Assembly: GCF_017654505.1 (NCBI RefSeq)
Contig: NC_054571.1
Location: 4,248,041 to 4,312,040 of the forward strand
DNA: 64,000 nt
Direction of reading: 5' to 3'
Origin: Polyodon spathula
Lineage: Eukaryota > Chordata > Actinopteri > Acipenseriformes > Polyodontidae
Shown here: positions 12,946 through 25,279 of the stretch, piece by piece
Position numbering within the stretch: position 1 is the first letter of the stretch
Layout of the letters: each line of letters opens with the position of its first letter
Notes under the pieces: model-generated
What the model saw: the letters and a program-made list of their open reading frames with translations, nothing else
The model's database searches: none
What the model was told of the DNA's origin: nothing
Translations under genes and position numbers: made by a program

Positions 12946-15009
12946 CGGTGATGTCGTAGCGCTGTTATGGGCGGTCGCTGTAATGTCGGTCGCGGTGATG
13001 TCGTAGCGCTGTTATGGGCGGTCGCTGTAATGTCGGTCGAGGTGATGTCGTAGCGCTGTTATGGGCGGTCGCTGTAATGTCGGACGAGGTGATGTCGTAG
13101 CGCTGTTATGGGCGGTCGCTGTAATGTCGGACGCGGTGATGTCGTAGCGCTGTTATGGGCGGTCGCTGTAATGTCGGACGAGGTGATGTCGTAGCGCTGT
13201 TATGGGCGGTCGCTGTAATGTCGGACGAGGTGATGTCGTAGCGCTGTTATGGGCGGTCGCTGTAATGTCGGACGAGGTGATGTCGTAGCGCTGTTATGGT
13301 CGGTCGCTGTAATGTCGGACGAGGTGATGTCGTAGCGCTGTTATGGGCGGTCGCTGTAATGTCGGTCGAGGTGATGTCGTAGCGCTGTTATGGGCGGTCG
13401 CTGTAATGTCGGACGCGGTGATGTCGTAGCGCTGTTATGGGCGGTCGCTGTAATGTCGGACGCGGTGATGTCGTAGCGCTGTTATGGTCGTCGCTGTAAT
13501 GTCTGTTGATGTCGTAGCGCTGTTATGCGGTCGCTGTAATGTCGGACGAGGTGATGTCGTAGCGCTGTTATGGGCAGTCGCTGTAATGTCGGACGTGGTG
13601 ATGTCGTAGCGCTGTTATGGGCGGTCGCTGTAATGTCGGACGAGGTGATGTCATAGCGCTGTTATGGGCAGTCGCTGTAATGTCGGACGAGGTGATGTCG
13701 TAGCGCTGTTATGGGCGGTCGCTGTAATGTCGGACGCGGTGATGTCGTAGCGCTGTTATGGGCAGTCGCTGTAATGTCGGACGTAATGGTGATGTCGTAG
13801 CGCTGTTATGGGCAGTCGCTGTAATGTCGGTCGTGGTGATGTCGTAGCGCTGTTATGGGCAGTCGCTGTAATGTCGGATGTCGTAGCGCTGTTATGGTGA
13901 TGTCGTAGCGCTGTTATGGGCGGTCGCTGTAATGTCGGACGCGGTGATGTCGTAGCGCTGTTATGGGCGGTCGCTGTAATGTCGGACGAGGTGATGTCGT
14001 AGCGCTGTTATGGGCGGTCGCTGTAATGTCGGACGAGGTGATGTCGTAGCGCTGTTATGGGCAGTCGCTGTAATGTCGGTCGCGGTGATGTCGTAGCGCT
14101 GTTATGGGCGGTCGCTGTAATGTCGGACGAGGTGATGTCGTAGCGCTGTTATGGGCAGTCGCTGTAATGTCGGTCGCGGTGATGTCGTAGCGCTGTTATG
14201 GGCGGTCGCTGTAATGTCGGACGCGGTGATGTCGTAGCGCTGTTATGGGCGGTCGGTCGCTGTAATGTCAGTCGCTGTAATGTCAGACGGGTGATGTCGT
14301 AGCGCTGTTATGGGCGGTCGCTGTAATGTCGGACGCGGTGATGTCGTAGCGCTGTTATGGGCGGTCGCTGTAATGTCGGACGAGGTGATGTCGTAGCGCT
14401 GTTATGGGCAGTCGCTGTAATGTCGGACGCGGTGATGTCGTAGCGCTGTTATGGGCGGTCGCTGTAATGTCGGACGCGGTGATGTCGTAGCGCTGTTATG
14501 GGCAGTCGCTGTAATGTCGGACGCGGTGATGTCGTAGCGCTGTTATGGGCAGTCGCTGTAATGTCGGTCGTGGTGATGTCGTAGCGCTGTTATGGGCAGT
14601 CGCTGTAATGTCGGACGAGGTGATGTCGTAGCGCTGTTATGGGCAGTCGCTGTAATGTCGGACGAGGTGATGTCGTAGCGCTGTTATGGGCGGTCGCTGT
14701 AATGTCGGACGAGGTGATGTCGTAGCGCTGTTATGGGCGGTCGCTGTAATGTCGGACGAGGTGATGTCGTAGCGCTGTTATGGGCGGTCGCTGTAATGTC
14801 GGACGCGGTGATGGTGATGTCGTGTAGTCGCTGTTATGGGCGGTCGCTGTAATGTCGGACGCGGTGATGTCGTAGCGCTGTTATGGGCGGTCGCTGTATC
14901 GGACGCGGTGATGTCGTAGCGCTGTTATGGGCGGTCGCTGTAATGTCGGACGAGGTGATGTCGTAGCGCTGTTATGGGCGGTCGCTGTAATGTCGGACGA
15001 GGTGATGTC

Positions 15010-15605
15010 GTAGATGCGATGCCCGCGTGATCCACGACATTATGGCAGTCGCTCTGTAATGTCAGACGAGGGTGATGTCGTAGCGACATTATGGGCTGGT
15101 CGCTGTAGCATCGGACGACAATACAGCGTAGCGCTGTTATGGCGCATGCGCTGTAATGTCGCGACAATACCCGCCATGCGACTGTTACAGGGCGGTCGCT
15201 GTAATGCGGACGCGACATGTCGTAGCAAGTCGTTATTACAGGCTGCTCACTAATGTATCGCGACAAATACCCGTCGTAGCGCTTGTTATGGGCCTGTCGC
15301 TGTACTGTAAGTCGGACAATACCCGTGATGTCATAGCGACATTATGGCTGCGTCGCTGTAGCATCGCGACAATGTACACCGTCGCCAGCGACATTACAGC
15401 CTGCTCGCTATAGCATCGCGACGATACCCGCAGCTGACATTCACATGGCTCCATTACGCTGTTATGGGCGGTCGCTACGTCGCGACAATACGGCCTGAAG
15501 CATCGCGACAATTAGCGTGCGTATGGGCGGTGTCGCGTAATACGGATCGCGATACAATTGTTATGTCGTAGCGACATTACAGACGTCTGAGTCGCGGCCC
15601 ACTGT
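15010..15605. repeat. Scrambled satellite island 5
   Basis: The longest degenerate stretch. It repeatedly contains gcgacattac and cgacaatacccg, which are reverse-strand words of the monomer, alongside forward words. Regular monomers resume at about 15606. Confidence 0.7.
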
Positions 15606-17010
15606 CGTAGCGCTGTTATGGGCGGTCGCTGTAATGTCGGACGAGGTGATGTCGTAGCGCTGTTATGGGCGGTCGCTGTAATGTCGGACGAGGTGATGTC
15701 GTAGCGCTGTTATGGGCGGTCGCTGTAATGTCGGACGCGGTGATGTCTGTTATGGGCAGTCGCTGTAATGTCGGACGAGGTGATGTCGTAGCGCTGTTAT
15801 GGGCAGTCGCTGTAATGTCGGACGCGGTGATGTCGTAGCGCTGTTATGGGCGGTCGCTGTAATGTCGCTGTCGTAGCGCTGTTATGGGCGGTCGCTGTAA
15901 TGTCGGACGCGGTGATGTCGTAGCGCTGTTATGGGCGGTCGCTGTAATGTCGGACGAGGTGATGTCGTAGCGCTGTTATGGGCGGTCGCTGTAATGTCGG
16001 ACGAGGTGATGTCGTAGCGCTGTTATGGGCGCTGTCGCTGTAATGTCGGACGAGGTGATGTCGTAGCGCTGTTATGGGCGGTCGCTGTAATGTCGGACGC
16101 GGTGATGTCGTAGCGCTGTTATGGGCGGTCGCTGTAATGTCGGACGAGGTGATGTCGTAGCGCTGTTATGGGCAGTCGCTGTAATGTCGGACGAGGTGAT
16201 GTCGTAGCGCTGTTATGGGCGGTCGCTGTAATGTCGGACGAGGTGATGTCGTAGCGCTGTTATGGGCGGTCGCTGTAATGTCGGACGAGGTGATGTCGTA
16301 GCGCTGTTATGGGCGGTCGCTGTAATGTCGGACGCGGTGATGTCGTAGCGCTGTTATGGGCGGTCGCTGTAATGTCGGACGAGGTGATGTCGTAGCGCTG
16401 TTATGGGCGGTCGCTGTAATGTCGGACGAGGTGATGTCGTAGCGCTGTTATGGGCGGTCGCTGTAATGTGGTGTCGTAGCGCTGTTATGGGCAGTCACTG
16501 TAATGTCCGTCGAGGTGATGTCGTAGCGCTGTTAGTCGCTGTAATGTCGGACGCGGTGATGTCGTAGCGCTGTTATGGGCGGTCGCTGTAATGTCGGACG
16601 AGGTGATGTCGTAGCGCTGTTATGGGCGGTCGCTGTAATGTCGGACGCGGTGATGTCGTAGCGCTGTTATGGGCGGTCGCTGTAATGTCGGACGCGGTGA
16701 TGTCGTAGCGCTGTTATGGGCGGTCGCTGTAATGTCGGACGAGGGTGATGTCGTAGCGCTGTTATGGGCGGTCGCTGTAATGTCGGACGCGGTGATGTCG
16801 TAGCGCTGTTATGGGCGGTCGCTGTAATGTCGGACGCGGTGATGTCGTAGCGCTGTTATGGGCGGTCGCTGTAATGTCGGACGCGGTGATGTCGTAGCGC
16901 TGTTATGGGCAGTCGCTGTAATGTCGGACGCGGTGATGTCGTAGCGCTGTTATGGGCGGTCGCTGTAATGGTCGTCGCTATAATGTCCTTTGCGGTGATG
17001 TTGGCGTAGT

Positions 17011-17536
17011 TTTGGAATCGGTGTTATGTCATGCAACCCCCTGAAGTGATTTGAAAAAATAAACAGCAATAAAAGGACCACAAAAGTTGGTTCATTTATA
17101 ACTTTGAACTACACACTAAGTTGAGTAAATTTATTTAATTGAAACATGCAAAAGTAAGTAAATATACTAGTAAGTAAGTAAGGCATATGTCGGAGATGGG
17201 TGGATAATGTGCAGAAGTGTCTTTTTGTATTTTTCTGTAGAGTTTACAAACCGCTAAAAAGACTTTATTTGAAGTGACAAAGTTGGGGTAAGTGCGTATG
17301 AAGATTTTAGTTTGTTTTTCCGTTTTGCTATCTTCCAGTTAATTTAATTGCTCTTCATTCAAATCGGCATGTCTGCTTACTACTTTTGGGATTTGTTTGC
17401 TGGTAATTAATCACTCAGTTTGATAGTTACTGTACATCTGTAATTGTATACAAGAGGGCTACTTTAGATTCAGTGAGGCAGCGCAGTGATTTCGAATATG
17501 TGACATGTCTCCAACTGTCCGTATCCACCCAGAAAA
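17011..17536. other. Right flank of the satellite
   Basis: An abrupt return to AT-rich sequence with no recognised element. A short taagtaag repeat lies near 17155-17180. Confidence 0.35.
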
Positions 17537-18100
17537 TGTTTCTAGTACCCCAACATTATCTTGACAGTCTTCAGCAGCCTGTGCCATCAGCCTGAAACTA
17601 TTAGAAAGGCCGTAGAAAGCAGACTTGATTCATATATGAGAAACCTCCTACTTAGAACAGATATAAGTGACAATGAGAAATCTAAACTATACACCAATTC
17701 CTTACACAGATATCTAGCCTTGAATAAACAGGGGGAAAGAGAGACTAACACTTTAACTTTGGTGATACTTCCCTCTGAGGAACCATTAGAGAAGGATGAG
17801 GGCTCTGAATCTACGATTGTCGAGGATGTCATGAAAAGTGTTCCATCGAGATCTAAGAGAAATGCTGATTTCATTTTAAACGCTATGTCTCAAAACTAGT
17901 AAAGCCTCTAATACAAGGGGAATACATTCTTAATGGGCAGGCAGTGAGAGGCTCTCATATGATTGATTTAATCAGGGCAGCTACAGAGACCGATAATGTT
18001 CCTGTCTCATAGGAGACCTGTGGGGTGGCTATAATTCCTAGGGGTATGGCTACAATAAATATGTCTTATTCAATAGTTCCCAAATATCAAATGAAGTAAC
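17537..18100 (+). pseudogene. Broken ORF of an unplaced mobile-element family
   Basis: The likely start is the ATG at 17537 (MFLVPQHYLDSLQQ). A frameshift near 17590 moves to the long frame beginning PETIRKAVESRLDSYMRNLL, with ISDNEKSKLYTNSLHRYLAL, an acidic Ser/Glu-rich linker and VEDVMKSVPSRSKRNADFIL, stopping at 17899. After the stop, similarity in style continues with LNGQAVRGSHMIDLI and IPRGMATINMSYSIVPKYQ. I recall proteins of this shape among the accessory ORFs of large integrase-bearing DNA elements in fish and invertebrates, but I cannot name the family or its function. Stops and frameshifts make this copy nonfunctional. The downstream sequence is cut off by the assembly gap at 18457. 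Confidence 0.45.
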
Positions 18101-18275
18101 TTATAGAAGAATGTAAATATAAGGGTCTAAAAACCACGGCTCTTAATAAGAACAGAGGAAAAGACAACAACTATGGGAAGCATATTAATGTATAAAACAT
18201 TGTATTTATGTAATATTGTATGTATTCCTTTACTGTTATATGTATGTCTATTCATTTCTACAATAAAATGTTTTA

Positions 18276-18354
18276 TTAACCCTTTGCGGTCCACTTGTCA
18301 GGGGGGTCAGGTCCAATTTATTTTCACACGCGCTGTTTATTTCACACGCGCTGT
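18276..18354. mobile_element. piggyBac-type MITE end, fragment
   Basis: Starts at a TTAA followed by CCCTTTGCGGTCC and continues with sequence shared with the MITEs at 31.5 and 63.2 kb (ggtccaatttattttcacac, cgcgctgttta). It is interrupted by a second TTAACCCTTT start at 18355. Confidence 0.65.
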
Positions 18355-18456
18355 TTAACCCTTTACAGTCCTATGTTGGTGCTGGTCAGACATCGCAAAA
18401 ATCCCTTTCCAGTCCATTGCCGAAAACCATAATTTAAAACAGCATGTGTTGCATTT
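18355..18456. mobile_element. Second piggyBac-type MITE end, runs into the gap
   Basis: Starts TTAACCCTTTACAGTCC and then atgttggtgctggtcagac, matching the other end of the MITE at 30951. The rest lies in the run of N. Confidence 0.6.
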
Positions 18457-18956
18457 NNNNNNNNNNNNNNNNNNNNNNNNNNNNNNNNNNNNNNNNNNNN
18501 NNNNNNNNNNNNNNNNNNNNNNNNNNNNNNNNNNNNNNNNNNNNNNNNNNNNNNNNNNNNNNNNNNNNNNNNNNNNNNNNNNNNNNNNNNNNNNNNNNNN
18601 NNNNNNNNNNNNNNNNNNNNNNNNNNNNNNNNNNNNNNNNNNNNNNNNNNNNNNNNNNNNNNNNNNNNNNNNNNNNNNNNNNNNNNNNNNNNNNNNNNNN
18701 NNNNNNNNNNNNNNNNNNNNNNNNNNNNNNNNNNNNNNNNNNNNNNNNNNNNNNNNNNNNNNNNNNNNNNNNNNNNNNNNNNNNNNNNNNNNNNNNNNNN
18801 NNNNNNNNNNNNNNNNNNNNNNNNNNNNNNNNNNNNNNNNNNNNNNNNNNNNNNNNNNNNNNNNNNNNNNNNNNNNNNNNNNNNNNNNNNNNNNNNNNNN
18901 NNNNNNNNNNNNNNNNNNNNNNNNNNNNNNNNNNNNNNNNNNNNNNNNNNNNNNNN
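18457..18956. other. Assembly gap (500 N)
   Basis: Exactly 500 unknown bases, so the size is probably a placeholder. Open frames crossing it are meaningless. Confidence 1.
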
Positions 18957-19261
18957 GACTACAAAATGAATAAAGTTAACAGGCTTATTAAGATTATTCT
19001 CCCTCTAATATGTTTAATACCATGGTGCGCTTTGGGCTTTCATAACAACTGCCTGCATTATTTTATTTCAAACAGAACTATACTGATGAAGATAGAGTGG
19101 ACTGTCGCAAATCCAAACCTGGCTGGTCTCATCTGAACAAATGTCAGGGTTTCCTCTATAATATACTGTTCATTCCAGGCAAGTATAAGTTTGAATTATC
19201 TTCATAACCCTCTATCCACAGGTTGTTTTGGCTTTCAAACTGACCACCTGGACGATCCCAG
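18957..19261. other. Interval between gap and LTR-like block
   Basis: No gene seen. If the next block is a reverse-strand LTR, this would be the start of its internal region. The reverse strand reads tgggatcgtccaggtgg one base after the LTR end, which loosely resembles a primer-binding site. Confidence 0.3.
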
Positions 19262-20527
19262 TGAGTGTATTGGAACCACACAGACAGGCAAGCAAAATCA
19301 GGATTTCTTTATTTCAGGAAATTTAGACAATTAAATACAATTATTTTATCAGACAATTGCAAACTACCCCCTTTCAACCATATTGCACATTATCTACATA
19401 CAAAACATATTCCAAAAAACACCTAAAACTGTGCACAAAGTAAAACCTTCCATAAAATATTTTAACAGGCTACTTGGGACTTCAGGGGGGTATTAGTATG
19501 GCGAAACAATAGTTCCAATATACACCTGTATAAACTCAATTTGTAGGTCCTGTACTTAGTCCAAATAGCCAAACACTGTCCCAGTAGAAATGCCAACAAG
19601 CAATGGTAAAGTTGAAGGTGACTAATCCGAGAATCTCCTAATCTGTTGGCTTGTCCCAGTATAAGGCTTGTATTTATCTCCCTTCAGGCTCGGTCCCCCC
19701 CCTCTCCAGCACCACAACACAGGTTCATGCAAAGGAGGAACACAGAACTTGATCTCCACACTCCTTCTGTGTCCCTGGTCATTCACCACGTACACCCTGA
19801 CCTCGGCTCTCCCTACTCTGGTTTGGTCTTCCGACCCAGCCATTGGTACTTCACTTCGGTAGGGTAGGACCTCAGGTGTGTACAGGGAGCTGGCCATCTG
19901 GCTGGTGCCTGTTTGCTCTTCCAGGGCGTCAGTCATGGAGGGGGTACCTTGAAAAGAAGCAAAACAACACCTTGTCATAAACTACCATTAATATTGGTGA
20001 TATAAATATTTCTGGCAAGTGTCTTTACTGCTGAAACATTTGTCAAACTCCACACGGTCCTCAGCTTAATATTAACAGTCCTCTTAATCCAAAAAGCACC
20101 ACTTCAGCAGTAGAACTCAAGGATAAATTCTCAGCTTTTCTATGAGTTTCTGACCGGTCCTTCCTTCCATCGGGCTGCCATGTCTTTATCTTTCTGTATT
20201 CCCTTGAAAGTTCCAAACAATCCTTGTTGTTTACCATCCAGGTCTGTCTGTCAAAATGGCCAACTTCCTGTGTGCTCCTTTCAGTTCCCCCTGGAACCAC
20301 GCATTCTCCTTCTTGTACTTTTGGTTCCCTTTTTATAATGGCCTGTCAATGATAGTTCATTGTGACACCTGTGTGCATTTAGAATTGGAGAATGGGACTA
20401 TTTTCTCCTTCTATCACCTGTGCTATATTACAAATAATAACATATACTTAACAATAAATAACTTACCCACAGCAATACAAAATAGCAACAAAAGTGCCTC
20501 CCAAACTAATTACAGTCACTCGTGACA
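19262..20527 (-). mobile_element. Putative LTR-like block
   Basis: On the reverse strand it begins TGTCACGAGTG and ends ccaatacactca, so it has TG...CA ends. A TATA-like ttataaaaag lies about 200 bases in, and an AATAAA about 60 bases before the end. No target duplication is visible around the block, which fits a 5' LTR of a longer element rather than a solo LTR. It contains a 118-codon reverse-strand frame (19978-19622) that resembles no protein I know. Classification is tentative. Confidence 0.45.
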
Positions 20528-20593
20528 CTGACGTACAAGCAAACCATCCAAATGAAATCCATGCTGATAGAAACTTCAATACCATAATTATTT

Positions 20594-20680
20594 AATAAGA
20601 ATATAAGAAAGTAAGAAAATTACGAATTAGAGGAGGCCAATTGGCCTATCAGTGCTCATCCAATTCCTAGTAGCTAGTTG
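20594..20680 (-). mobile_element. CR1-like LINE 3' end, outer part
   Basis: A degenerate version of the 3' terminal segment seen at 1756 and 60.0 kb (aagaatataagaaagtaag, then gaggaggccaattggcctat). It is interrupted on the right by an L2-like 3' end and appears to resume at 21168. Confidence 0.65.
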
Positions 20681-21167
20681 ACCTCAAAACTGTGTGAAAT
20701 TAGATTAGCACCTAGTTATTTGCAAGAGTTACTGATCCCGTATCTTCCAAACCGCACTTTGAGATCACAGGACGCGGGTTGCTGGTTATTCCCAGGGTCA
20801 ACAAAAGCAGCACGGGAAGTAGGGTTTTTTCTTGTAGAGCTCCTAAATTATGGAATGCTCTGCCTTTGTTTGTCAGGGAGCAGGGACCATTACAGTTTCC
20901 AGGCCAAGACTAAAAATGCACTTTTATAAAATGGCTTTCTATCTTAGTGGGTTTTAATGTAACTTTAAAATTGCTGCTTTTGTATATTTTTGTATATTGT
21001 TATTTAAATGGTCTGATTGTGGCAGTTGTATGAGTGACATGCTATACAAATGTATTGTGGTTTGTTTTTTTTTCTGCTATGTACTGCACAGTGCTTTGTG
21101 ATACTTTTGTATAATATAAATACATATAATATATAAATAAATAAAATAAATAAATAAATAAATAAAA
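20681..21167 (+). mobile_element. L2-like LINE 3' end with reverse transcriptase C-terminus
   Basis: An open stretch to 20929 encodes APSYLQELLIPYLPNRTLRS, then VELLNYGMLCLCLSGSRDH and a short tail. This is the shape of the C-terminal end of L2-clade ORF2 proteins (the LVPY...RSLRS and LWNSLP...R region). The 3' region includes cagtgctttgtgatact and ends in a TAAA-type repeat at 21130-21167, also typical of L2. It is strongly 5'-truncated, lacks all catalytic motifs, and sits inside an older CR1-like end. Confidence 0.7.
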
Positions 21168-21295
21168 GATTGAAGTGATTCTGCACGATCATCATGGCTC
21201 GGTAACCTATTCTCTAACCTCACCACATTGTGCATGAACAGCATGGCTCGGTAACCTATTCTCTAACCTCACCAAATTGTGCATTTAATATTTTT
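21168..21295 (-). mobile_element. CR1-like LINE 3' end, inner part, locally duplicated
   Basis: Appears to continue the fragment at 20594. The block catggctcggtaacctattc and its surroundings occur twice, 49 bases apart (21193 and 21242), so part of the LINE end was tandemly duplicated. Confidence 0.5.
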
Positions 21296-23040
21296 GAATG
21301 GCAACGGACTAATTTACATCTACTTCAGCAGTGGAAATGGTAACATGTGAAAATAAACGTTGCAAGAGAAAATGGCCAAATCGACTGGATGATTCGTTTG
21401 TTACTTCATCTTTAGGAAAGTGAATCAGGGAGCACTCTGATGAAGATTTGAGAGCAATGTGGAAACATATTTTAGGTTGTCAACTTTGTGAAAAGAACAA
21501 CCGCTTTCAAAATGAAGTTCATAACTGAAGGTCGGGGGGAGGGTCAGAGACCAATCTCTGCGTCACCAAATTGAATCATTCAATTTACACATTAGCTGAT
21601 TAAGATTGTTAGCACTATAAATACCCTCTTCACTTTCCTCTCATTTGTGTTTCAATTTCTTCATAACCCACCACCTCCCCATCTCTACCTTTCTTAAAAT
21701 GCTATTTCTAGGTTTTGTATATGGTGATCTCTGCCTCGTCCAGTCTGCCAGGCAACGAACCCTCAAACCAAGTTAGGGTTGATGCCAAATGAAAGCGTAT
21801 ATACAACATACGTCTCTGTAAAATCGCATACTCCACATTCTCCACAATGAATAGTTGTACTAAAACATTTTTGTGATTGGTGTTTGTCTCGAAGTATTGA
21901 AATGACACATATGGCCTCATGAAAGCTGCGTCTTCACGACTGCCAAAATCAGACACATTCAGCAATAGATAAAGTCTACAGAACTGGCATTTGCTTTATA
22001 CAACGTTAATATGGAGGAAGCTGAAGCTTCAGTCTTCTTTCAACAAATAAAGTGCAAATCAACTGTGGGGAAAAAATATCCAACAGTAATTTAAGTTTTA
22101 GATTATTGCCACTAGTATATCTTTCCAATTATGCACGCCCTTTTAAGATTTTTAATCCCAATGGCCACCTGCACACCATGAACAGGATTAATACTGCTGT
22201 TGCAAGCTTCAATGCTTACATGCTGCCTCTCATATGGGTTTTTGAAAGAGACCTGTGTGATTCTCTGGAGTATGACTTTAATTGCGATATTCAACAGCAA
22301 GCCCGACCCCTTATCTTGTTTGGTGGAACAGAGACGAAAGGATACTGATAAGGCAATGGTAAGTCATTTACTAACTTTCATTTTATTTAATAATTGCTTA
22401 AAATGTAATATTACTGTGTTCTCACTGGTTTGGCTTTTTAAAGTGCATTCATTGCAAATATGTATATTTACTTTTTGTCTACTTCAAACATTTTAAATGG
22501 ATTTACAAGGGAAATATTTGATGTGTTCAGGGTTTTAATTGATTTAAATCATTTTGAAAGGTAAACTATTTCCTGTGACATCAGATCTTTGCTCATTGCC
22601 CGTCAGCCCTAAACTGTGGCCCACCACTGGAGTAGGCTGCGTTGCTGGGGTTTTTCCACTTGGTATGTGAACCCTACCAATTGGTCTTATTAGTTTGCTG
22701 TTTTGGGATGTGATGATAAAGTTTTTGTTTTGTTTTGTTTTTCTGGTCTCTTCACAATTAACAGTTCATTTACTAGAAGTGCTTACTGTAGCAACATATT
22801 TATAATTGTATTTAAAAAAAAAAAAACTAATTTGTTTCATGACATTTAAATATAGATGTCCTATTTATTCTGTTTTCTGATCTCTGTGTGCTGCTGCTCA
22901 AGCTTGAACCGCATGTTTCATTGTGTTGGTTGTAGTTGTAACTTCTAAATTATGGCCCCTAGTAAATGTTGGCCACAGTCTCACTGGGTAGATTTCCTGG
23001 TTAAAAAAATACATAAATAAATACATTTTAAACAGTTTTA
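21296..23040. other. Unannotated interval
   Basis: Contains an 85-codon reverse-strand frame (21965-21708) and a 98-codon forward frame (22052-22348) that I do not recognise. Neither has a convincing start context or neighbour, so both are left as chance frames or remnants of unknown repeats. Confidence 0.3.
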
Positions 23041-23048
23041 TTTCCAGT

Positions 23049-23117
<69 letters not shown>
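23041..23117. repeat. (ATT)n microsatellite
   Basis: A long uninterrupted ATT run. Confidence 0.95.
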
Positions 23118-23118
23118 G

Positions 23119-23196
23119 ATCATTAATAAGATTAATTAAATCTTTTTTTTTATCTGATTAATCCCGATTAATTTTTTTAATTGCTTGACAGCCCTG
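23119..23196 (-). mobile_element. hAT-like element end, fragment
   Basis: The reverse strand begins agggctgtcaagcaattaa and continues with gattaatcgggattaat-type alternation, a terminal sequence common to short fish DNA transposons I recall as hAT-like. Only one end is present, next to an ATT repeat. Confidence 0.45.
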
Positions 23197-23203
23197 ATAT
23201 ATA

Positions 23204-23570
23204 CAGCTCTAGAAAAAATTAAGAGAGCACTGCAAAATTATCAGTTTCTCTGGTTTTACTATTTATAGGTATGTGTTTGGGTAAAATGAACATTTTTGTT
23301 TTATTCTATAAACTACTGACAACATTTCTCCCAAATTCCAAATAACAATATTGTCATTTAGAGCATTTATTTGCAGAAAATGACAACTGGTCAAAATAAC
23401 AAAAAAGATGCAGTGTTGTCAGACCTCGAATAATGCAAAGAAAATAAGTTCATATTCATTTTTAAACAACACAATACTAATGTTTCAACTTAGGAAGAGT
23501 TCAGAAATCAATATTTGGTGGAATAGCCCTGATTTTCAAGCACAGCTTTCATGCGTCTTGGCATGCTCTC
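23204..23570 (+). mobile_element. Tc1-like transposon, left end only
   Basis: Begins after a TA with cagctctagaaaaaattaag and continues with well-preserved sequence (tttggtggaatagccctgat near 23515). I recognise this as the end of a very common fish Tc1-like element. It breaks off at catgctctc just before a long TA/TG microsatellite. No transposase coding and no right end are present. Confidence 0.7.
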
Positions 23571-23577
23571 ATGCTCA

Positions 23578-25119
<1,542 letters not shown>

Positions 25120-25122
25120 CAG

Positions 25123-25148
25123 GAGTATTTATTTATTTATTTATTTAT
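25123..25148. repeat. (TTTA)n simple repeat
   Basis: A short ATTT tetranucleotide run. Confidence 0.85.
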
Positions 25149-25279
25149 ATAATTCCTATAAAAGTTAAAAAGAGAGTATACAATAGTACACAGTCAGTGC
25201 TTAAAATTATTATAAACAAAATAAAAAATAAAATAAAAAACAACATTTAAAAAAAAAGGGTTTTCAATGCTGTTTTAAA

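Larger units (their letters stand above)
7028..17010. repeat. 10-kb satellite of a 47-bp CpG-rich monomer
   Basis: About 212 tandem copies of one 47-bp monomer, judged by length. The monomer reads as three related ~16-mers: GTGATGTCGTAGCGCT, GTTATGGGCGGTCGCT and GTAATGTCGGACGAG. It carries six CpGs, one AGCGCT palindrome and one GGGCGG (the core of a GC box). Recurrent two-state variants are GACGAGG/GACGCGG, GTCGAGG for GACGAGG, and GGGCGG/GGGCAG. The CpG-decay form GTCATAG is rare. The period is not a multiple of three, so the short open frames inside are not coding. The first copy (GGATGCGG) and the last (cctttgcggtgatgttggcg) are diverged, as expected at array edges. Confidence 0.97.

Noticed and set aside
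14925..15511. Overlapping frames on both strands in the 15-kb scrambled island
   Set aside because: The region is degenerate satellite, so the longer frames reflect loss of regular stops, not coding.
7028..17010. CRISPR-like array
   Set aside because: The repeats are head-to-tail with no unique spacers, and the surrounding elements are animal transposons.
18444..19136. Frame of 230 codons crossing the gap
   Set aside because: It is mostly unknown bases. The few real codons show no similarity.
19622..19978. 118-codon reverse-strand gene
   Set aside because: Lies inside an LTR-like block, has no recognised domain, and its start is not supported.
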